Shown here: positions 50,416 through 61,294 of the stretch, in pieces
How positions within the stretch are numbered: the stretch's first letter is position 1
Layout: every line of letters begins with the position of its first letter
DNA from: Turicimonas muris
GTDB taxonomy: Bacteria > Pseudomonadota > Gammaproteobacteria > Burkholderiales > Burkholderiaceae_F
Length of the DNA: 64,000 nucleotides
Direction: 5' to 3'
Assembly: GCF_002221595.1 (NCBI RefSeq)
Contig: NZ_NHMP01000001.1
Span: forward strand, 124,001 to 188,000
Notes under the pieces: model-generated
Seen by the model: the letters and a program-made list of their open reading frames with translations, nothing else
Database searches by the model: none
What the model was told of the DNA's origin: nothing
Position numbers and translations under genes: made by a program

Positions 50416-51405
50416 CTAGTCAACTTTTGCACCGCTCGCTTCGACGATTTTCTTATATTTTGCCAATTCAGCTTTTACAAAAGCGTCTAGGTCAGCGGAA
50501 GTGCCGGGTTTAGCAACCGCTCCCATTTTTTCAAATCTCACAGCCATAGCTTGAGACTTGATGGCTTTCACTAAAGCCTTGTTGAGTTTGTCTTGGACCG
50601 ATTTATCCATATTGGCCGGACCGAAGAAAGCATACCAAGTAGAAATGTCGAATCCCGGAACACCGGCCTCTGCCATTGTTGGAACGTTAGGCAGTTCCGG
50701 AGCGCGGAACTGTGTAGTTACGGCTAATGGGATAAGTTTTCCTGCTTTAATGTTGGCTGCAGAAGATGCAAGATTATCAAAAATTAAGTCACATTGCCCG
50801 GAGAGCACGCTCATTTGTGCAGCGGCAGCTCCCTTGAACGGGATATGCATGATCTTCAATCCGGAAGAAGTCTTTAAGAGTTCGCCTGACATATGACCGG
50901 CAGATCCGTTGCCGCCGGAAGCGTAGTTAAGGGCGTCGGGATTTTTCTTCGCGTAATCAATCAAGCCCTTGAGGTCTTTGATGCCCGTCTTTTGAGAAAA
51001 TTCCGGAGTAATCACCAATACGTTAGGAGTCTGAGCAACTAATGTAAGCGGTGTGAAGTCCTTGATCGGGTCGTAAGGAATCTTGCTGAAGAGGTTAGGG
51101 TTGACGGCATGTGTTGCTAATGCGCCCATTACAAAAATCTTTCCGTCCGGTTTTTGTTTAGAGACATATTCCACTCCGATATTTCCGCCTGCACCCGGTT
51201 TGTTTTCAACAATAATGTTTCCTAAATCGGCGCGGGCTTCTTCAGCGATAGCACGTGCAGTTACGTCGAGAGGACCTCCAGGCGGGTAAGGAACAACGAT
51301 GCGGATGGGATCGTCGGCCCAGGACAGTGAGGGAAGGGCAACAATGGTGGCAACGCTGACGGCTGCGGCACAAAGGCTTCGTCTGGTGAAAGATGATGTT
51401 GTCAA
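50416..51405 (-). CDS. tctC: TctC/Bug family solute-binding protein
   Basis: 329 residues from a TTG at 51405, chosen for its AAGGAG site and a signal peptide with RRSLCAAAVSVAT; the frame extends to 51474. DDPIRIVVPYPPGGPLDV and VENKPGAGGNIG are Bug hallmarks. It binds an unknown carboxylate in the periplasm. Bug proteins are much expanded in Burkholderiales. Confidence 0.9.
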   Translation of the reverse strand: MTTSSFTRRSLCAAAVSVATIVALPSLSWADDPIRIVVPYPPGGPLDVTARAIAEEARADLGNIIVENKPGAGGNIGVEYVSKQKPDGKIFVMGALATHAVNPNLFSKIPYDPIKDFTPLTLVAQTPNVLVITPEFSQKTGIKDLKGLIDYAKKNPDALNYASGGNGSAGHMSGELLKTSSGLKIMHIPFKGAAAAQMSVLSGQCDLIFDNLASSAANIKAGKLIPLAVTTQFRAPELPNVPTMAEAGVPGFDISTWYAFFGPANMDKSVQDKLNKALVKAIKSQAMAVRFEKMGAVAKPGTSADLDAFVKAELAKYKKIVEASGAKVD

Positions 51406-51597
51406 AGTCTTCTCCTTAGAATATTTGTCATGAAGTTGTCCGAGGACACTTCCCAATAGTAATTCTAGCTTCAAAGAATCAAATGGTTACAAAACAAGAC
51501 GAAAAAATGCGATATACGGGAAATTCTGTAACCTCAGCCGGTTTTGTGTTTCAGTATGCCTTAAGAGATATTTTCTAGGATGAGTGATAAGGGAAAG

Positions 51598-52332
51598 TCA
51601 TTCTGGCCGGCATTCTTCAGTGAGAATGGCCTTTAGACCCGCGAGGTTGAGAATATGTACTCTCTTCTGATGAATTTCGATGAGATTTGAATCGGCGAAC
51701 TTGGATAAAACGCGGCTGACTGTTTCGAGTTTAAGACCCAAGAAACTGCCGATTTCTCCTCTTGTCATTCTTAGAATGAATTCGGTTCTCGAGTATCCTC
51801 TCGCTTCATAACGCTGTGATAAGTCAAGTAAGAAAGATGCGAGTTTTTCGTCAGCGCGAAGAGAACCGAGGGAGAGCAAATTTTTATGCCCGCGAACGAC
51901 TTCAGCACTGAGAACACTCAGGAAGTTTTTGTTTAATTGGCTGTCTTTATTGCAGAACTCTTCGAATTTCTTATAAGGAATTACGCAAACCTCAGCATCC
52001 TCGATTGCCGTAGCATCGCAATAGTGGCTGTTGGAGGAGACGCCGCATAGACCCAGGACTTCCCCGGGCATATAAAATCCTGTGACCTGCTCGGTACCTT
52101 CGGGCGAAGTTACGCTGGTTTTAAAAGACCCAATCCTGACGCAGTAAAGGTATTTAAATGAGTCTGCTTTTCTGAAAAGCTTATCGCCTTTGAAGACTTT
52201 TTTTGAATGAGGGATAATGAATCCAAATGCTTTCAGCTCTTCCGAAGCTAGTTTTTTGGGAAGACAAATGTTTTTCAACCCGCACGTACTGCAGGAGGGG
52301 GAGGGGCATTGTTTAAAATTTTTAAGTCCCAT
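51598..52332 (-). CDS. fnr: FNR-type oxygen-sensing regulator
   Basis: 244 residues. N-terminal CSTCGLKNIC has the CxxCxxxxxC spacing of FNR, and the fourth ligand is in AEVCVIPY, so a 4Fe-4S cluster is expected. The Crp-type helix-turn-helix is RGEIGSFLGLKLETVSRVL, with the ExxSR recognition helix. It is divergent from hemN, a usual FNR target. Confidence 0.9.
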   Translation of the reverse strand: MGLKNFKQCPSPSCSTCGLKNICLPKKLASEELKAFGFIIPHSKKVFKGDKLFRKADSFKYLYCVRIGSFKTSVTSPEGTEQVTGFYMPGEVLGLCGVSSNSHYCDATAIEDAEVCVIPYKKFEEFCNKDSQLNKNFLSVLSAEVVRGHKNLLSLGSLRADEKLASFLLDLSQRYEARGYSRTEFILRMTRGEIGSFLGLKLETVSRVLSKFADSNLIEIHQKRVHILNLAGLKAILTEECRPE

Positions 52333-52454
52333 ATTTACAAGCTTGGAATTGAGTTTGCCAGGGTAAGACGGCTTAAAGAAAGACGACTCAATCGAGTATA
52401 AAAGATTTACAAACTATAAGAAACAAGTAATTCTCATTACAAAGGACAGTTGAT

Positions 52455-53855
52455 ATGTCAGAAACAAAACAGAACAGTGTTGAGTTGCCGGAGCTCGATA
52501 TTCTTCAGCGATTTGACGTTCCCGGCCCGCGATACACTTCTTATCCGACAGCCGACAGATTTAAAAAAGAGTTCGGGCCGGAAGATTACAAAGAAGTTCT
52601 GAAAAACCGCGGAACGGTATCTCTTGAGGCAGCTTTGTCTTTGTATGTTCATATTCCGTTCTGCTCCAATATCTGCTACTACTGCGGATGCAACAAAGAG
52701 ATTACTAAAGATCATTCCCGCTCTGCACAGTACATCGAAACTTTAGGTAAAGAATGTGATCTTATTAAAGATTCTCTGACAGGTATCGGTACGGTTGAAC
52801 AACTCCACTTCGGCGGCGGCTCTCCGACATTCCTGAACAATGAAGAAATCGTTCAAGTGATGGAAACTCTTACCAGCCGTTTCCCGCTTGAAAAGGACGC
52901 GGAAATTTCCATTGAAGTTGATCCGCGCTGTTGCGCCCCTGAAAAAGTTGAAATATTGGCTAAAGCCGGCTTTAACAGAATGAGTGTCGGTCAGCAAGAT
53001 TTCGATGACAGAGTTCAGATTGCCGTCAATCGCGTCCAGCCTTTTGAAATGACAAAGGCTACAATGGATGCTGCCAGAGCAAACGGCTTCGAATCCATCA
53101 ATATGGATCTGATTTACGGTCTCCCGTTCCAAAGCGAAAATTCTTTCGCTAAGACGTTAGATAAGGTACTTGAGCTTTCTCCGGATCGCATCGCGCTTTA
53201 TCACTATGCTCATTTACCGGAACACTTTAAAGCTCAAAGAAGAATCAACGCCGAAGATTTGCCAAGCACACCGGAAAAGGTTGCTATTATGCTTGATGCT
53301 ATCCGTCGCCTGACTTCTAACGGCTATCACTATATCGGTATGGATCATTTTGCAAAAGTCTCCGATCCTTTGGCACAAGCTCAGGAAAACGGTACTTTGC
53401 AGAGAAACTTCCAGGGCTACTCCACTAAGCCCGAATGCGATATGGTCGCTCTCGGAGTCTCCTCCATCAGTAAAGTGACCGGCTGCTATGCGGCTAACGC
53501 AAGAGACCTCCCGACTTATTACGAAAGAATCAATAGCGGTCAGCTTGCTACCATTCGCGGTTACATGCTGGATGCAGATGACAGACTCAGAGCACAGGTC
53601 ATCATGAATTTGATGTGTCAATTTATGGTTCAAAAAGAAGAGATTGAACAGAAATTCAAAGTTAAGTTTGACGAGTACTTTGCTTTCGAACTGAAGAACC
53701 TTCAGCATTTCGCGAATGAAGGTTTGGTTGGGCTTTATCCGGATCGCATCGTTGTGACACCGAAAGGAAAACTGTTAGTCAGAGCAGTAGCTATGAACTT
53801 CGACAGATATCTCAGAGAGGACGAAAGAGTAAGAAGATACTCTAAGATCGTTTAA
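52455..53855 (+). CDS. hemN: Oxygen-independent coproporphyrinogen III oxidase
   Basis: 466 residues. CSNICYYCGCNK holds the radical-SAM CxxxCxxC plus the extra Cys. PRYTSYPTADRF at the N-terminus, GGGSPTF and MDHFAKVSDPLA are HemN patterns. It makes protoporphyrinogen IX without oxygen. Divergent from fnr. Terminator at 53879. Confidence 0.95.
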   Translation: MSETKQNSVELPELDILQRFDVPGPRYTSYPTADRFKKEFGPEDYKEVLKNRGTVSLEAALSLYVHIPFCSNICYYCGCNKEITKDHSRSAQYIETLGKECDLIKDSLTGIGTVEQLHFGGGSPTFLNNEEIVQVMETLTSRFPLEKDAEISIEVDPRCCAPEKVEILAKAGFNRMSVGQQDFDDRVQIAVNRVQPFEMTKATMDAARANGFESINMDLIYGLPFQSENSFAKTLDKVLELSPDRIALYHYAHLPEHFKAQRRINAEDLPSTPEKVAIMLDAIRRLTSNGYHYIGMDHFAKVSDPLAQAQENGTLQRNFQGYSTKPECDMVALGVSSISKVTGCYAANARDLPTYYERINSGQLATIRGYMLDADDRLRAQVIMNLMCQFMVQKEEIEQKFKVKFDEYFAFELKNLQHFANEGLVGLYPDRIVVTPKGKLLVRAVAMNFDRYLREDERVRRYSKIV

Positions 53856-53878
53856 AAGATCTCTTAGGATTTCTGACA

Positions 53879-53911
53879 AAAGGCGGACTAGAAAGCTAGA
53901 TCCGCTTTTTT
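53879..53911 (+). terminator. hemN terminator
   Basis: GCGGACTAG/CTAGATCCGC stem then T run. Confidence 0.82.
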
Positions 53912-54013
53912 CTCGTATATTCCTAATCCAATTGAAAGTTAACTCAATAGGCGGTCTGTTAAAATTTGTTTATTGTGCTGGGAAAACCGGCTTTTTATTT
54001 TTGAGATTAATAA

Positions 54014-56641
54014 ATGTTTACAGCTTCAGAGATTCGTTCAACTTTTTTGAAGTTCATGGAATCCAAAGGGCACACCATTGTTGCTTCAACCCCAGTGGTG
54101 CCTGGAGATGATCCGACATTGCTCTTTACCAATGCCGGCATGAATCAATTCAAGGATGTTTTCTTAGGTTTTGATAAGCGTCCCTATAAACGTGCGACTA
54201 CTTCTCAGAAATGTGTGCGTGCCGGCGGCAAGCACAACGACTTGGAGAACGTAGGCTACACAGCCCGTCACCACACATTCTTCGAAATGTTGGGTAATTT
54301 CAGCTTCGGCGATTACTTCAAGCGCGACGCCATCAAAAACGCTTGGGAGCTTTTGACCAAGCATTTCATGCTTCCGGAAGAAAAGCTTTGGGTAACGGTA
54401 TATGCCGAGGATGATGAAGCCTATGACATTTGGAATAAAGAGGTCGGTGTTCCGGCAGAAAGAATCGTAAGAATCGGCGACAACAAAGGTGCCAGATATG
54501 CTTCCGACAATTTCTGGATGATGGGCGACACAGGTCCGTGTGGTCCATGCTCTGAAATTTTCTATGACCACGGAGAAGAAGTTGCCGGAGGCCCTCCGGG
54601 AAGTCCTGACGAGGACGGTGACAGATATATTGAAATCTGGAACTTGGTTTTCATGCAGTACAACCGTGACGACAAAGGTGAAATGCATCTTCTTCCGAAA
54701 CCTAGCGTCGATACCGGTATGGGCTTGGAAAGAATTTCCGCCGTTTTGCAGCATGTTCATTCCAACTATGAAATTGATCTGTTCCAGAACTTAATGAAGG
54801 CCGTTAAAGAAGCTGTTGAAGCTGCCGGAGCAGAAAACGTTGATCCGAACTCTCCTTCTTTGAAAGTTATTGCCGACCATATTCGTGCATGTTCTTTCAT
54901 TATTGCTGACGGAATTCTTCCAGGCAATGAAGGCAGAAGCTATGTTCTGCGTCGTATTGCACGCCGCGGTATGCGTCACGGTTTTAAGCTCGGTGCCCGC
55001 AGTCTTTTCTTCAATACTTTGGTGAAAGCTGTCGCCAAGGAAATGGGGCAGCAGTACCCAGAACTGAGCAATCCGCGCATTCAGGAAGTTCTCCGTCAGG
55101 AAGAAGTCAGATTCTCTCAGACTCTTGCTAAAGGTCTTGAAATCCTTAACGAAGCTTTGGCAAACGGAGAAAAAGTTCTCAGCGGTGATGTTGCATTCAA
55201 ACTTCACGACACCTATGGTTTTCCGGTTGACTTAACAGCCGACGTTTGCCGTGAAAGAGGCGTAGCGGTTGATATCGAAGGCTTTGACGCGGCGATGGCC
55301 AAACAAAGAGAACTCGCTCGCTCACAAGGCAAGTTCAAGATGGCGCAAGGTCTTGATTACGCCGGTGCTCCTACTAACTTCTTGGGTTACGAAACTTTGA
55401 CAGTTCACGGCTGTAAAGTTGAAGCTATTTACAAGGACGGCGAAATCGTTGATGAAGCAGAATCCGGCGATGAAGTCGTTGTCGTATTCGACAAGACCCC
55501 GTTCTATGCAGAAAGCGGCGGCCAAGTCGGCGATCAAGGCCAGTTCAAGAACAAGACCACAATCTTGAAAGTTGACGATACATTCAAGATTAAGGCAGAC
55601 GTCTTCGGGCACATGTGTTACGTTGCAGAAGGCAGCGTTAAGCTCGGCGATTTGTTCACAGCTACAGTAAACGAAGATATTCGTGCTGCTACTGCAAGAA
55701 ATCATTCCGTCACTCACTTGATGCACAAAGCATTGAGAGAAGTGCTTGGTTCTCATGTTCAGCAGCGAGGCTCTATGGTCAACGGAGAAAGAACAAGATT
55801 TGACTTTGTTCACAACGGGCCGATGACTGAAGAACAAATTTTCCAAGTTGAAGACATTGTCAACAAAGAAATTCTGAGAAACACCCAGACAATGACCCGA
55901 GTCATGCCGATTGACGAAGCTAAGAAGACTGAAGCCGTCATGCTCTTCGGAGAAAAATACGGAGAAGTCGTCCGTGTCCTTAACATCGGTTCCAGTTGCG
56001 AATTCTGCGGCGGTACGCACGTCCAGAGAACAGGTGATATAGGCATGTTCAAGATTGTCAGTGAGTCTGCTGTGGCTGCAGGCATTCGCAGAATAGAAGC
56101 TGTTACCGGCATGAATGCCCTGAGATTTACTCAGACACAAGAGAAGTTGTTGGAAGAAGTTGCTGCTGAATTTAAAGCTCCTGTCGGAGAAGTTTTAGGT
56201 AAGGTCCACGATACCTTGGCAGATGTCAAAGCTCTTGAAAAAGAACTTGCCGTACTCAAGACTAAGCTTGCACAGAGCGCTTCTGCCAACGTTGCCTCTC
56301 AAGCGGAAGAGATGAACGGAACCAAGCTCTTGGTGGTTGAAATGAAGGGCGTTGAAACCAAGGCTCTCCGTGATTCTATTGATAAACTTAAAGATACATT
56401 GAAATCCGCAATTATCGTTCTTCTCAAGTCTGACGAGGGTAAAGCCAGCGTAGCAGTCGGTGTTACTAAGGATCTAGTCGGCAAGATCAAAGCCGGTGAA
56501 GTCGTTGCTTTCACAGCTGCTGAGCTCGGCGGTAAAGGTGGCGGCCGCCCTGACTTTGCTCAAGGTGGCGGAAACGCTCCGGAAAACATGGGCAAAGTGA
56601 TTGCTGATGTGAAGAAATTTATTTCTGAAAAATTAGCCTAA
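54014..56641 (+). CDS. alaS: Alanyl-tRNA synthetase
   Basis: 875 residues, normal length. [21 protein letters not shown] and [10 protein letters not shown] (class II core), then HSVTHLMH and [14 protein letters not shown] (zinc editing domain), and the C-terminal [15 protein letters not shown]. Intact. Confidence 0.97.
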   Translation: MFTASEIRSTFLKFMESKGHTIVASTPVVPGDDPTLLFTNAGMNQFKDVFLGFDKRPYKRATTSQKCVRAGGKHNDLENVGYTARHHTFFEMLGNFSFGDYFKRDAIKNAWELLTKHFMLPEEKLWVTVYAEDDEAYDIWNKEVGVPAERIVRIGDNKGARYASDNFWMMGDTGPCGPCSEIFYDHGEEVAGGPPGSPDEDGDRYIEIWNLVFMQYNRDDKGEMHLLPKPSVDTGMGLERISAVLQHVHSNYEIDLFQNLMKAVKEAVEAAGAENVDPNSPSLKVIADHIRACSFIIADGILPGNEGRSYVLRRIARRGMRHGFKLGARSLFFNTLVKAVAKEMGQQYPELSNPRIQEVLRQEEVRFSQTLAKGLEILNEALANGEKVLSGDVAFKLHDTYGFPVDLTADVCRERGVAVDIEGFDAAMAKQRELARSQGKFKMAQGLDYAGAPTNFLGYETLTVHGCKVEAIYKDGEIVDEAESGDEVVVVFDKTPFYAESGGQVGDQGQFKNKTTILKVDDTFKIKADVFGHMCYVAEGSVKLGDLFTATVNEDIRAATARNHSVTHLMHKALREVLGSHVQQRGSMVNGERTRFDFVHNGPMTEEQIFQVEDIVNKEILRNTQTMTRVMPIDEAKKTEAVMLFGEKYGEVVRVLNIGSSCEFCGGTHVQRTGDIGMFKIVSESAVAAGIRRIEAVTGMNALRFTQTQEKLLEEVAAEFKAPVGEVLGKVHDTLADVKALEKELAVLKTKLAQSASANVASQAEEMNGTKLLVVEMKGVETKALRDSIDKLKDTLKSAIIVLLKSDEGKASVAVGVTKDLVGKIKAGEVVAFTAAELGGKGGGRPDFAQGGGNAPENMGKVIADVKKFISEKLA

Positions 56642-56669
56642 TCCGTGAGGCCTCACCCTTAAACAAAAA

Positions 56670-58515
56670 GGGGATGTTGCAAAATTCGATGTTTTTCGAG
56701 TTAGTACTTCCCCTTTCTCCTATACCCCTTTTTAGCTATCTCGTTAGGTTGTAGTTTTCGCTTCTTTTCCATTCGGTTTTTTATTCTTTTTGCTGATGGA
56801 GTTTTGAAAGTTTCTGCCTTTAAACTTTCAGGAGCAACCCAATAAAACGGGAGCACGCCGGACATTGCAAACCTAAGATATTTTCTTATATTCATCCCTA
56901 GGCAAGTCAAGGCGAACTCGACTGTTACCCTTCCCATCGAGCGTCGTCTGAACCTTTTGTAGTCCATATTCTGCTTAATTACTCCGAAGGCACCTTCAAC
57001 CTGACAACTCCTATTAACTCTGATTTCTATGCCTTCGGGAGACAGAAGTCTGTCTCTAGCTTGTTGCTTCAACTGGACCCAACGTGGTTGAATTTCAAAA
57101 ATCCGGCTTCTTTTCGATTTGCTTTTTAAGAAGCGTTTGCAATAGCCCTCAAAGTCACATTTAGCGCAGCTTTTGACCAGGAAGAAAGCATAGTCCGCCT
57201 TGGAATAATAGCCCTCGGGACACTGTATTCTTTCTCCCACGCGCCCTCCCAAACACCGGATAGTTTGCGTATCGATGTACTCATAAGTGGCAGGATTTCT
57301 TCCAGTCTTTTCACCGTTCCAGGCTGTGTATTTGATGAAGGCTTGGATTCCTTTCTGTTCACAATATTCATAATTGTTAACACTTCCATAGCCTGCGTCT
57401 GCGCAAACTCTTTTGGGATAAATTCCGTACCATTGGAAGAATTGGTCTAATGTCGGCGCAAGAGTACGCGCATCGGTTCTGTCTTGTGACACGTAGTACG
57501 TAACGATAAAACCGTTACTCACTAAGATTTGGGTGTTATACGCAGCATGCATTTGGCTACCTAACCCACTGTAGTAATCTTCCTTCAGGCACATGGCAGT
57601 AGCATCGTGGTCGGTTTTGTAGTAAGAATTCCTAGATTCTCCGCAGATAGCTTTTTTCTCTTCGTACTCAATTGATTTTATTAGGTACTGAGAAAGCTGA
57701 GATTTCATTTTTAAAAGAGCCTTTTCACCACCACCTATGAGGGTTGAAGATATTTTTTCTGCATCTTCTATTTTTTTCATAATAGTTTTTGCCGGAATAA
57801 CTCCTTCGTTGGGCAGACCTTCCTCTAGATGCATTAATTTCAATAGGTTAGCCACTTTCTCACTTAGTCGAAGATGAAGAGTCGTGGGTTTCCAAACAAA
57901 TTTGTACTTGTTAGCGTTGGCTTCAAATTTGCTTCCGTCCAAATAGAGCGTGTCCATATCTTTCCCGCATTCGGAAAAGATGCGCTTCATTATTGTCGCA
58001 AAAATAGCAGGCATATTTGGAATTAAACTTGTGACGAACCGAGAGAAACTCGCTGCACTTGGCTGGACGTCCCCGATTAAGTAAATGATTCTTAGATCCG
58101 TGAAGCAGGCCGTCTCCATTTCTCGGAGAGAGGCTTTACCAAGGGCAAAGCAATATAGAACCGCAGCAAAGAGTCGGCACTGGTCGATTTTTGGTCTGCC
58201 AGGCTCAGAATCGAAGTTTATCTGCTTTAAGTATTTTCCAGCAGATGATTTCTCTAAAAGTAACAAATATGCGTCAAGTTTTTTACGCTCAGATAGCGGA
58301 AGGGGACAGGCATAAAAAAGCAAGTCCTCAGAAACGGTAAAATAGGCCATGGTAAGTGTCTTTGGTATAGAACACTTCACCATAGCATGCAGGGGGTTCG
58401 ATTCCCTCTGTTTGCTTTTAAATCAACGGGATAATTCTTATATAGAATACTTTTTGTCAATAGAAGAAGGGCTGTGAAAATCCCTCTTAGGAAGAGGGAA
58501 TTTTGCAACAGCCCC
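56670..58515. mobile_element. IS1182-family insertion sequence
   Basis: About 1.85 kb. Terminal repeats GGGGATGTTGCAAAATTC (left) and the complement of GAATTTTGCAACAGCCCC (right) match at 17 of 18 positions; flanking A5 and T5 extend the symmetry. No clear target duplication. A perfect TCCCTCTT/AAGAGGGA hairpin (58481-58499) lies inside the right end. It sits between alaS and galE. Confidence 0.85.
56701..58383 (-). CDS. IS1182-family transposase
   Basis: 560 residues (or 549 from the ATG at 58350). DDE residues seem to be in TLYLDGSKFEAN, RVCADAGYGS and VEGAFGVIKQNM. CAKCDFEGYC may bind zinc. Full length with no stops, so the element may be active. Confidence 0.9.
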   Translation of the reverse strand: MVKCSIPKTLTMAYFTVSEDLLFYACPLPLSERKKLDAYLLLLEKSSAGKYLKQINFDSEPGRPKIDQCRLFAAVLYCFALGKASLREMETACFTDLRIIYLIGDVQPSAASFSRFVTSLIPNMPAIFATIMKRIFSECGKDMDTLYLDGSKFEANANKYKFVWKPTTLHLRLSEKVANLLKLMHLEEGLPNEGVIPAKTIMKKIEDAEKISSTLIGGGEKALLKMKSQLSQYLIKSIEYEEKKAICGESRNSYYKTDHDATAMCLKEDYYSGLGSQMHAAYNTQILVSNGFIVTYYVSQDRTDARTLAPTLDQFFQWYGIYPKRVCADAGYGSVNNYEYCEQKGIQAFIKYTAWNGEKTGRNPATYEYIDTQTIRCLGGRVGERIQCPEGYYSKADYAFFLVKSCAKCDFEGYCKRFLKSKSKRSRIFEIQPRWVQLKQQARDRLLSPEGIEIRVNRSCQVEGAFGVIKQNMDYKRFRRRSMGRVTVEFALTCLGMNIRKYLRFAMSGVLPFYWVAPESLKAETFKTPSAKRIKNRMEKKRKLQPNEIAKKGYRRKGKY

Positions 58516-58539
58516 TTTTTGCTGGTCCGAAGTGTCGGA

Positions 58540-59559
58540 TTAATCTTCGTATCCGTTAGGATTCATGCTCTGCCAACGCCAAGTGTCGGCACACATCTCT
58601 TCAATACCTCGTTTGGCTTCCCAGTTTAGGACTGTCTTTGCTTTTGCGGGGTTAGTCCAGTAGGCGGCTTTATCTCCTGCACGGCGAGGACAAATCTGGT
58701 AGGGAACTTTCTTGCCGCTTGCTTTTTCGAAAGCGTGTACAAGCTCTAAAACACTTGTAGAGCTTCCGGTTCCGAGATTGACGGTAAGCAGCTGTGGTTG
58801 ATGCTTAAGTGCCTTCAAGGCTTGTAAGTGGCCGTCTACAAGGTCCATTACATGGATGTAGTCTCTGCATCCGGTGCCGTCTGCAGTCGGATAGTCGTTG
58901 CCGAATACATTTAAGTGATTGCGTTTGCCGACGGCAACTTGAGAAATAAACGGCATGAGATTGTTTGGAATGCCATTAGGATCTTCGCCGATTAGGCCAC
59001 TTTCATGAGCACCGACTGGATTGAAGTATCTCAGGATGGCAATTGACCAATTAGGTTCCGCTCTGAATATTTTTCTAAGAACTTCCTCAATCATCCACTT
59101 GCTTAGACCGTAATTATTGATTGGGGCAAGAGGAGTTGTTTCGTCGAACTCATCGTAGCCGGGATCGCCGTAGACAGTGGCCGAGGAGGAGAAGATGAAT
59201 TCCTTGACTCCGTGTTTTTTCATAACACGAAGGAGCACGATAGTTCCTTCAACGTTGTAGGAGAAATACAGGAGAGGGTCGGATTCGGATTCTCCTACGG
59301 CCTTTTTACCGGCGAAGTTGATGACGGAGTCGATTTTGTATTCCGTAAAAACTTTGTCTAAGTCGCTCTCAGAGCGGATATCGCCTTCAATAAGAAGAGG
59401 TCTTTTACCGGTAATTTTTTCGATGCGGTTCAGAACCGTCGGTTTGCTGTTACTGAAGTTATCAAAAATAATCGGGTTGTAGCCGGCTTCAACCAGGCTG
59501 ACAACCATGTGGGATCCGATATATCCGGCTCCTCCGGTTACAAGGATATTTTTAGTCAT
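58540..59559 (-). CDS. galE: UDP-glucose 4-epimerase
   Basis: 339 residues from the ATG at 59559, the family start (MTKNILVTGGAGYIGSH). A frame extends 12 codons upstream. Rossmann GxxGxxG, Ser in SSSATVYG, and YGLSK for the YxxxK catalytic pair. It interconverts UDP-glucose and UDP-galactose for surface sugars. Confidence 0.94.
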   Translation of the reverse strand: MTKNILVTGGAGYIGSHMVVSLVEAGYNPIIFDNFSNSKPTVLNRIEKITGKRPLLIEGDIRSESDLDKVFTEYKIDSVINFAGKKAVGESESDPLLYFSYNVEGTIVLLRVMKKHGVKEFIFSSSATVYGDPGYDEFDETTPLAPINNYGLSKWMIEEVLRKIFRAEPNWSIAILRYFNPVGAHESGLIGEDPNGIPNNLMPFISQVAVGKRNHLNVFGNDYPTADGTGCRDYIHVMDLVDGHLQALKALKHQPQLLTVNLGTGSSTSVLELVHAFEKASGKKVPYQICPRRAGDKAAYWTNPAKAKTVLNWEAKRGIEEMCADTWRWQSMNPNGYED

Positions 59560-59613
59560 TCCAAAATCCAAAAAATAAGGCCTTGCAAAGAGCAAGGCCG
59601 AAACTGATTTGAA

Positions 59614-60297
<684 letters not shown>

Positions 60298-60347
60298 CTA
60301 AATTCTAAAAGAATTTGGGAATAGAAGAAATAATTTAGTGTCAGACA

Positions 60348-61106
60348 TTATTTCTTGCCGAAATAGAGTCGGACTCTTTCCAAATCTTCAAAAGTATCTA
60401 CTCCCGGGGGAATTTCACGGTTAAAGATTTCAACTCCGATCTTGTAGCCGTGCCAAAGAGCACGCAACTGTTCCAAGCTTTCAAAAGTCTCTAAGGGAGA
60501 TTTCGAAAGGTGCGGATACTGCTTCAAGAAAGAAGCTCTATAGCTGTAAATTCCGACATGACGCAGTCCTAGGTCTTCGGGAATCGATTCTTTGGATTTT
60601 GCAAACAAATCTCGATTCCATGGGATTGGAGCCCGGCTGAAAATCAGAGCTTCATTTCTCTTGTTGAGCTCAACCTTGACAACATTCGGATTGAAAAACT
60701 CTTCGGCATCGCGGATTCGAATGGCGGCCGTTCCCATTGCTAAGCCTGAATCTTTTTTAAGAATTTCTGCAACCAAATTTATGATGTCAACCGGAATAAG
60801 AGGCTCATCTCCTTGGACATTGACGATGATTTCGTTTTCATCGAGATTAAGTTTATTGACGACTTCGCTTAATCTATCGGTACCGCAGGCACAGTCTTTT
60901 GAGGTCAATTGTGCCTCGATGCCGTGTTCTTCGCACGCCTTTTGAACCGTCGGGTCATCACAGGCGACAATGACGCGCGAGGCGGCAGACTTCGCAGCCT
61001 GCTGAGCTACTCTAACAATCATTGGAATACCGTCGATTAAGGCCAGAGGCTTGTTTGGAAGCCTTGTGCTGGCCAGTCGCGCCGGGATAATAACGGTAAA
61101 ACTCAT
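60348..61106 (-). CDS. kdsB: CMP-KDO synthetase (3-deoxy-manno-octulosonate cytidylyltransferase)
   Basis: 252 residues. PARLASTRLPNKPLALIDG and NVQGDEPLIP are the signature. It activates KDO for lipopolysaccharide inner core. Start overlaps the Trm112-like gene by 4 bases. Confidence 0.96.
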   Translation of the reverse strand: MSFTVIIPARLASTRLPNKPLALIDGIPMIVRVAQQAAKSAASRVIVACDDPTVQKACEEHGIEAQLTSKDCACGTDRLSEVVNKLNLDENEIIVNVQGDEPLIPVDIINLVAEILKKDSGLAMGTAAIRIRDAEEFFNPNVVKVELNKRNEALIFSRAPIPWNRDLFAKSKESIPEDLGLRHVGIYSYRASFLKQYPHLSKSPLETFESLEQLRALWHGYKIGVEIFNREIPPGVDTFEDLERVRLYFGKK

Positions 61107-61294
61107 TTCAGTTTTTGCTCCAGCTCTTCATCGGAAAGGTCTCTTGCTTCATCCGGCACTAAGTCGGGAATTTCATCGATAACTGAGAACGCTTTTTTAT
61201 CGCGTTTGCAAAATAGTTCTTTCTTTTCTTTATCGTATAAAAGAGGGCCCTTACAGAAAGGACAAACAAGTATTTGTGTTAATTTCGGATCCAT
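61103..61294 (-). CDS. Trm112-like small zinc-ribbon protein
   Basis: 63 residues. CPFCKGPLLYD, LFCKRDKKAF and DEIPDLVPDEAR match the Trm112/YcaR type normally coded between lpxK and kdsB. Only three of the usual Cys are seen. Confidence 0.9.
   Translation of the reverse strand: MDPKLTQILVCPFCKGPLLYDKEKKELFCKRDKKAFSVIDEIPDLVPDEARDLSDEELEQKLK

Noticed and set aside
53214-53708. 164-codon frame opposite hemN
   Set aside because: Shadow frame with no family resemblance.
55322-56140. 272-codon frame opposite alaS
   Set aside because: Shadow frame of alaS, no recognisable motif.
58388-58410. Sequence like a tRNA T-arm (GGGGGTTCGATTCCC) upstream of the transposase
   Set aside because: No acceptor, D or anticodon arms nearby. 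It lies inside the insertion sequence, so it is a chance or captured fragment.
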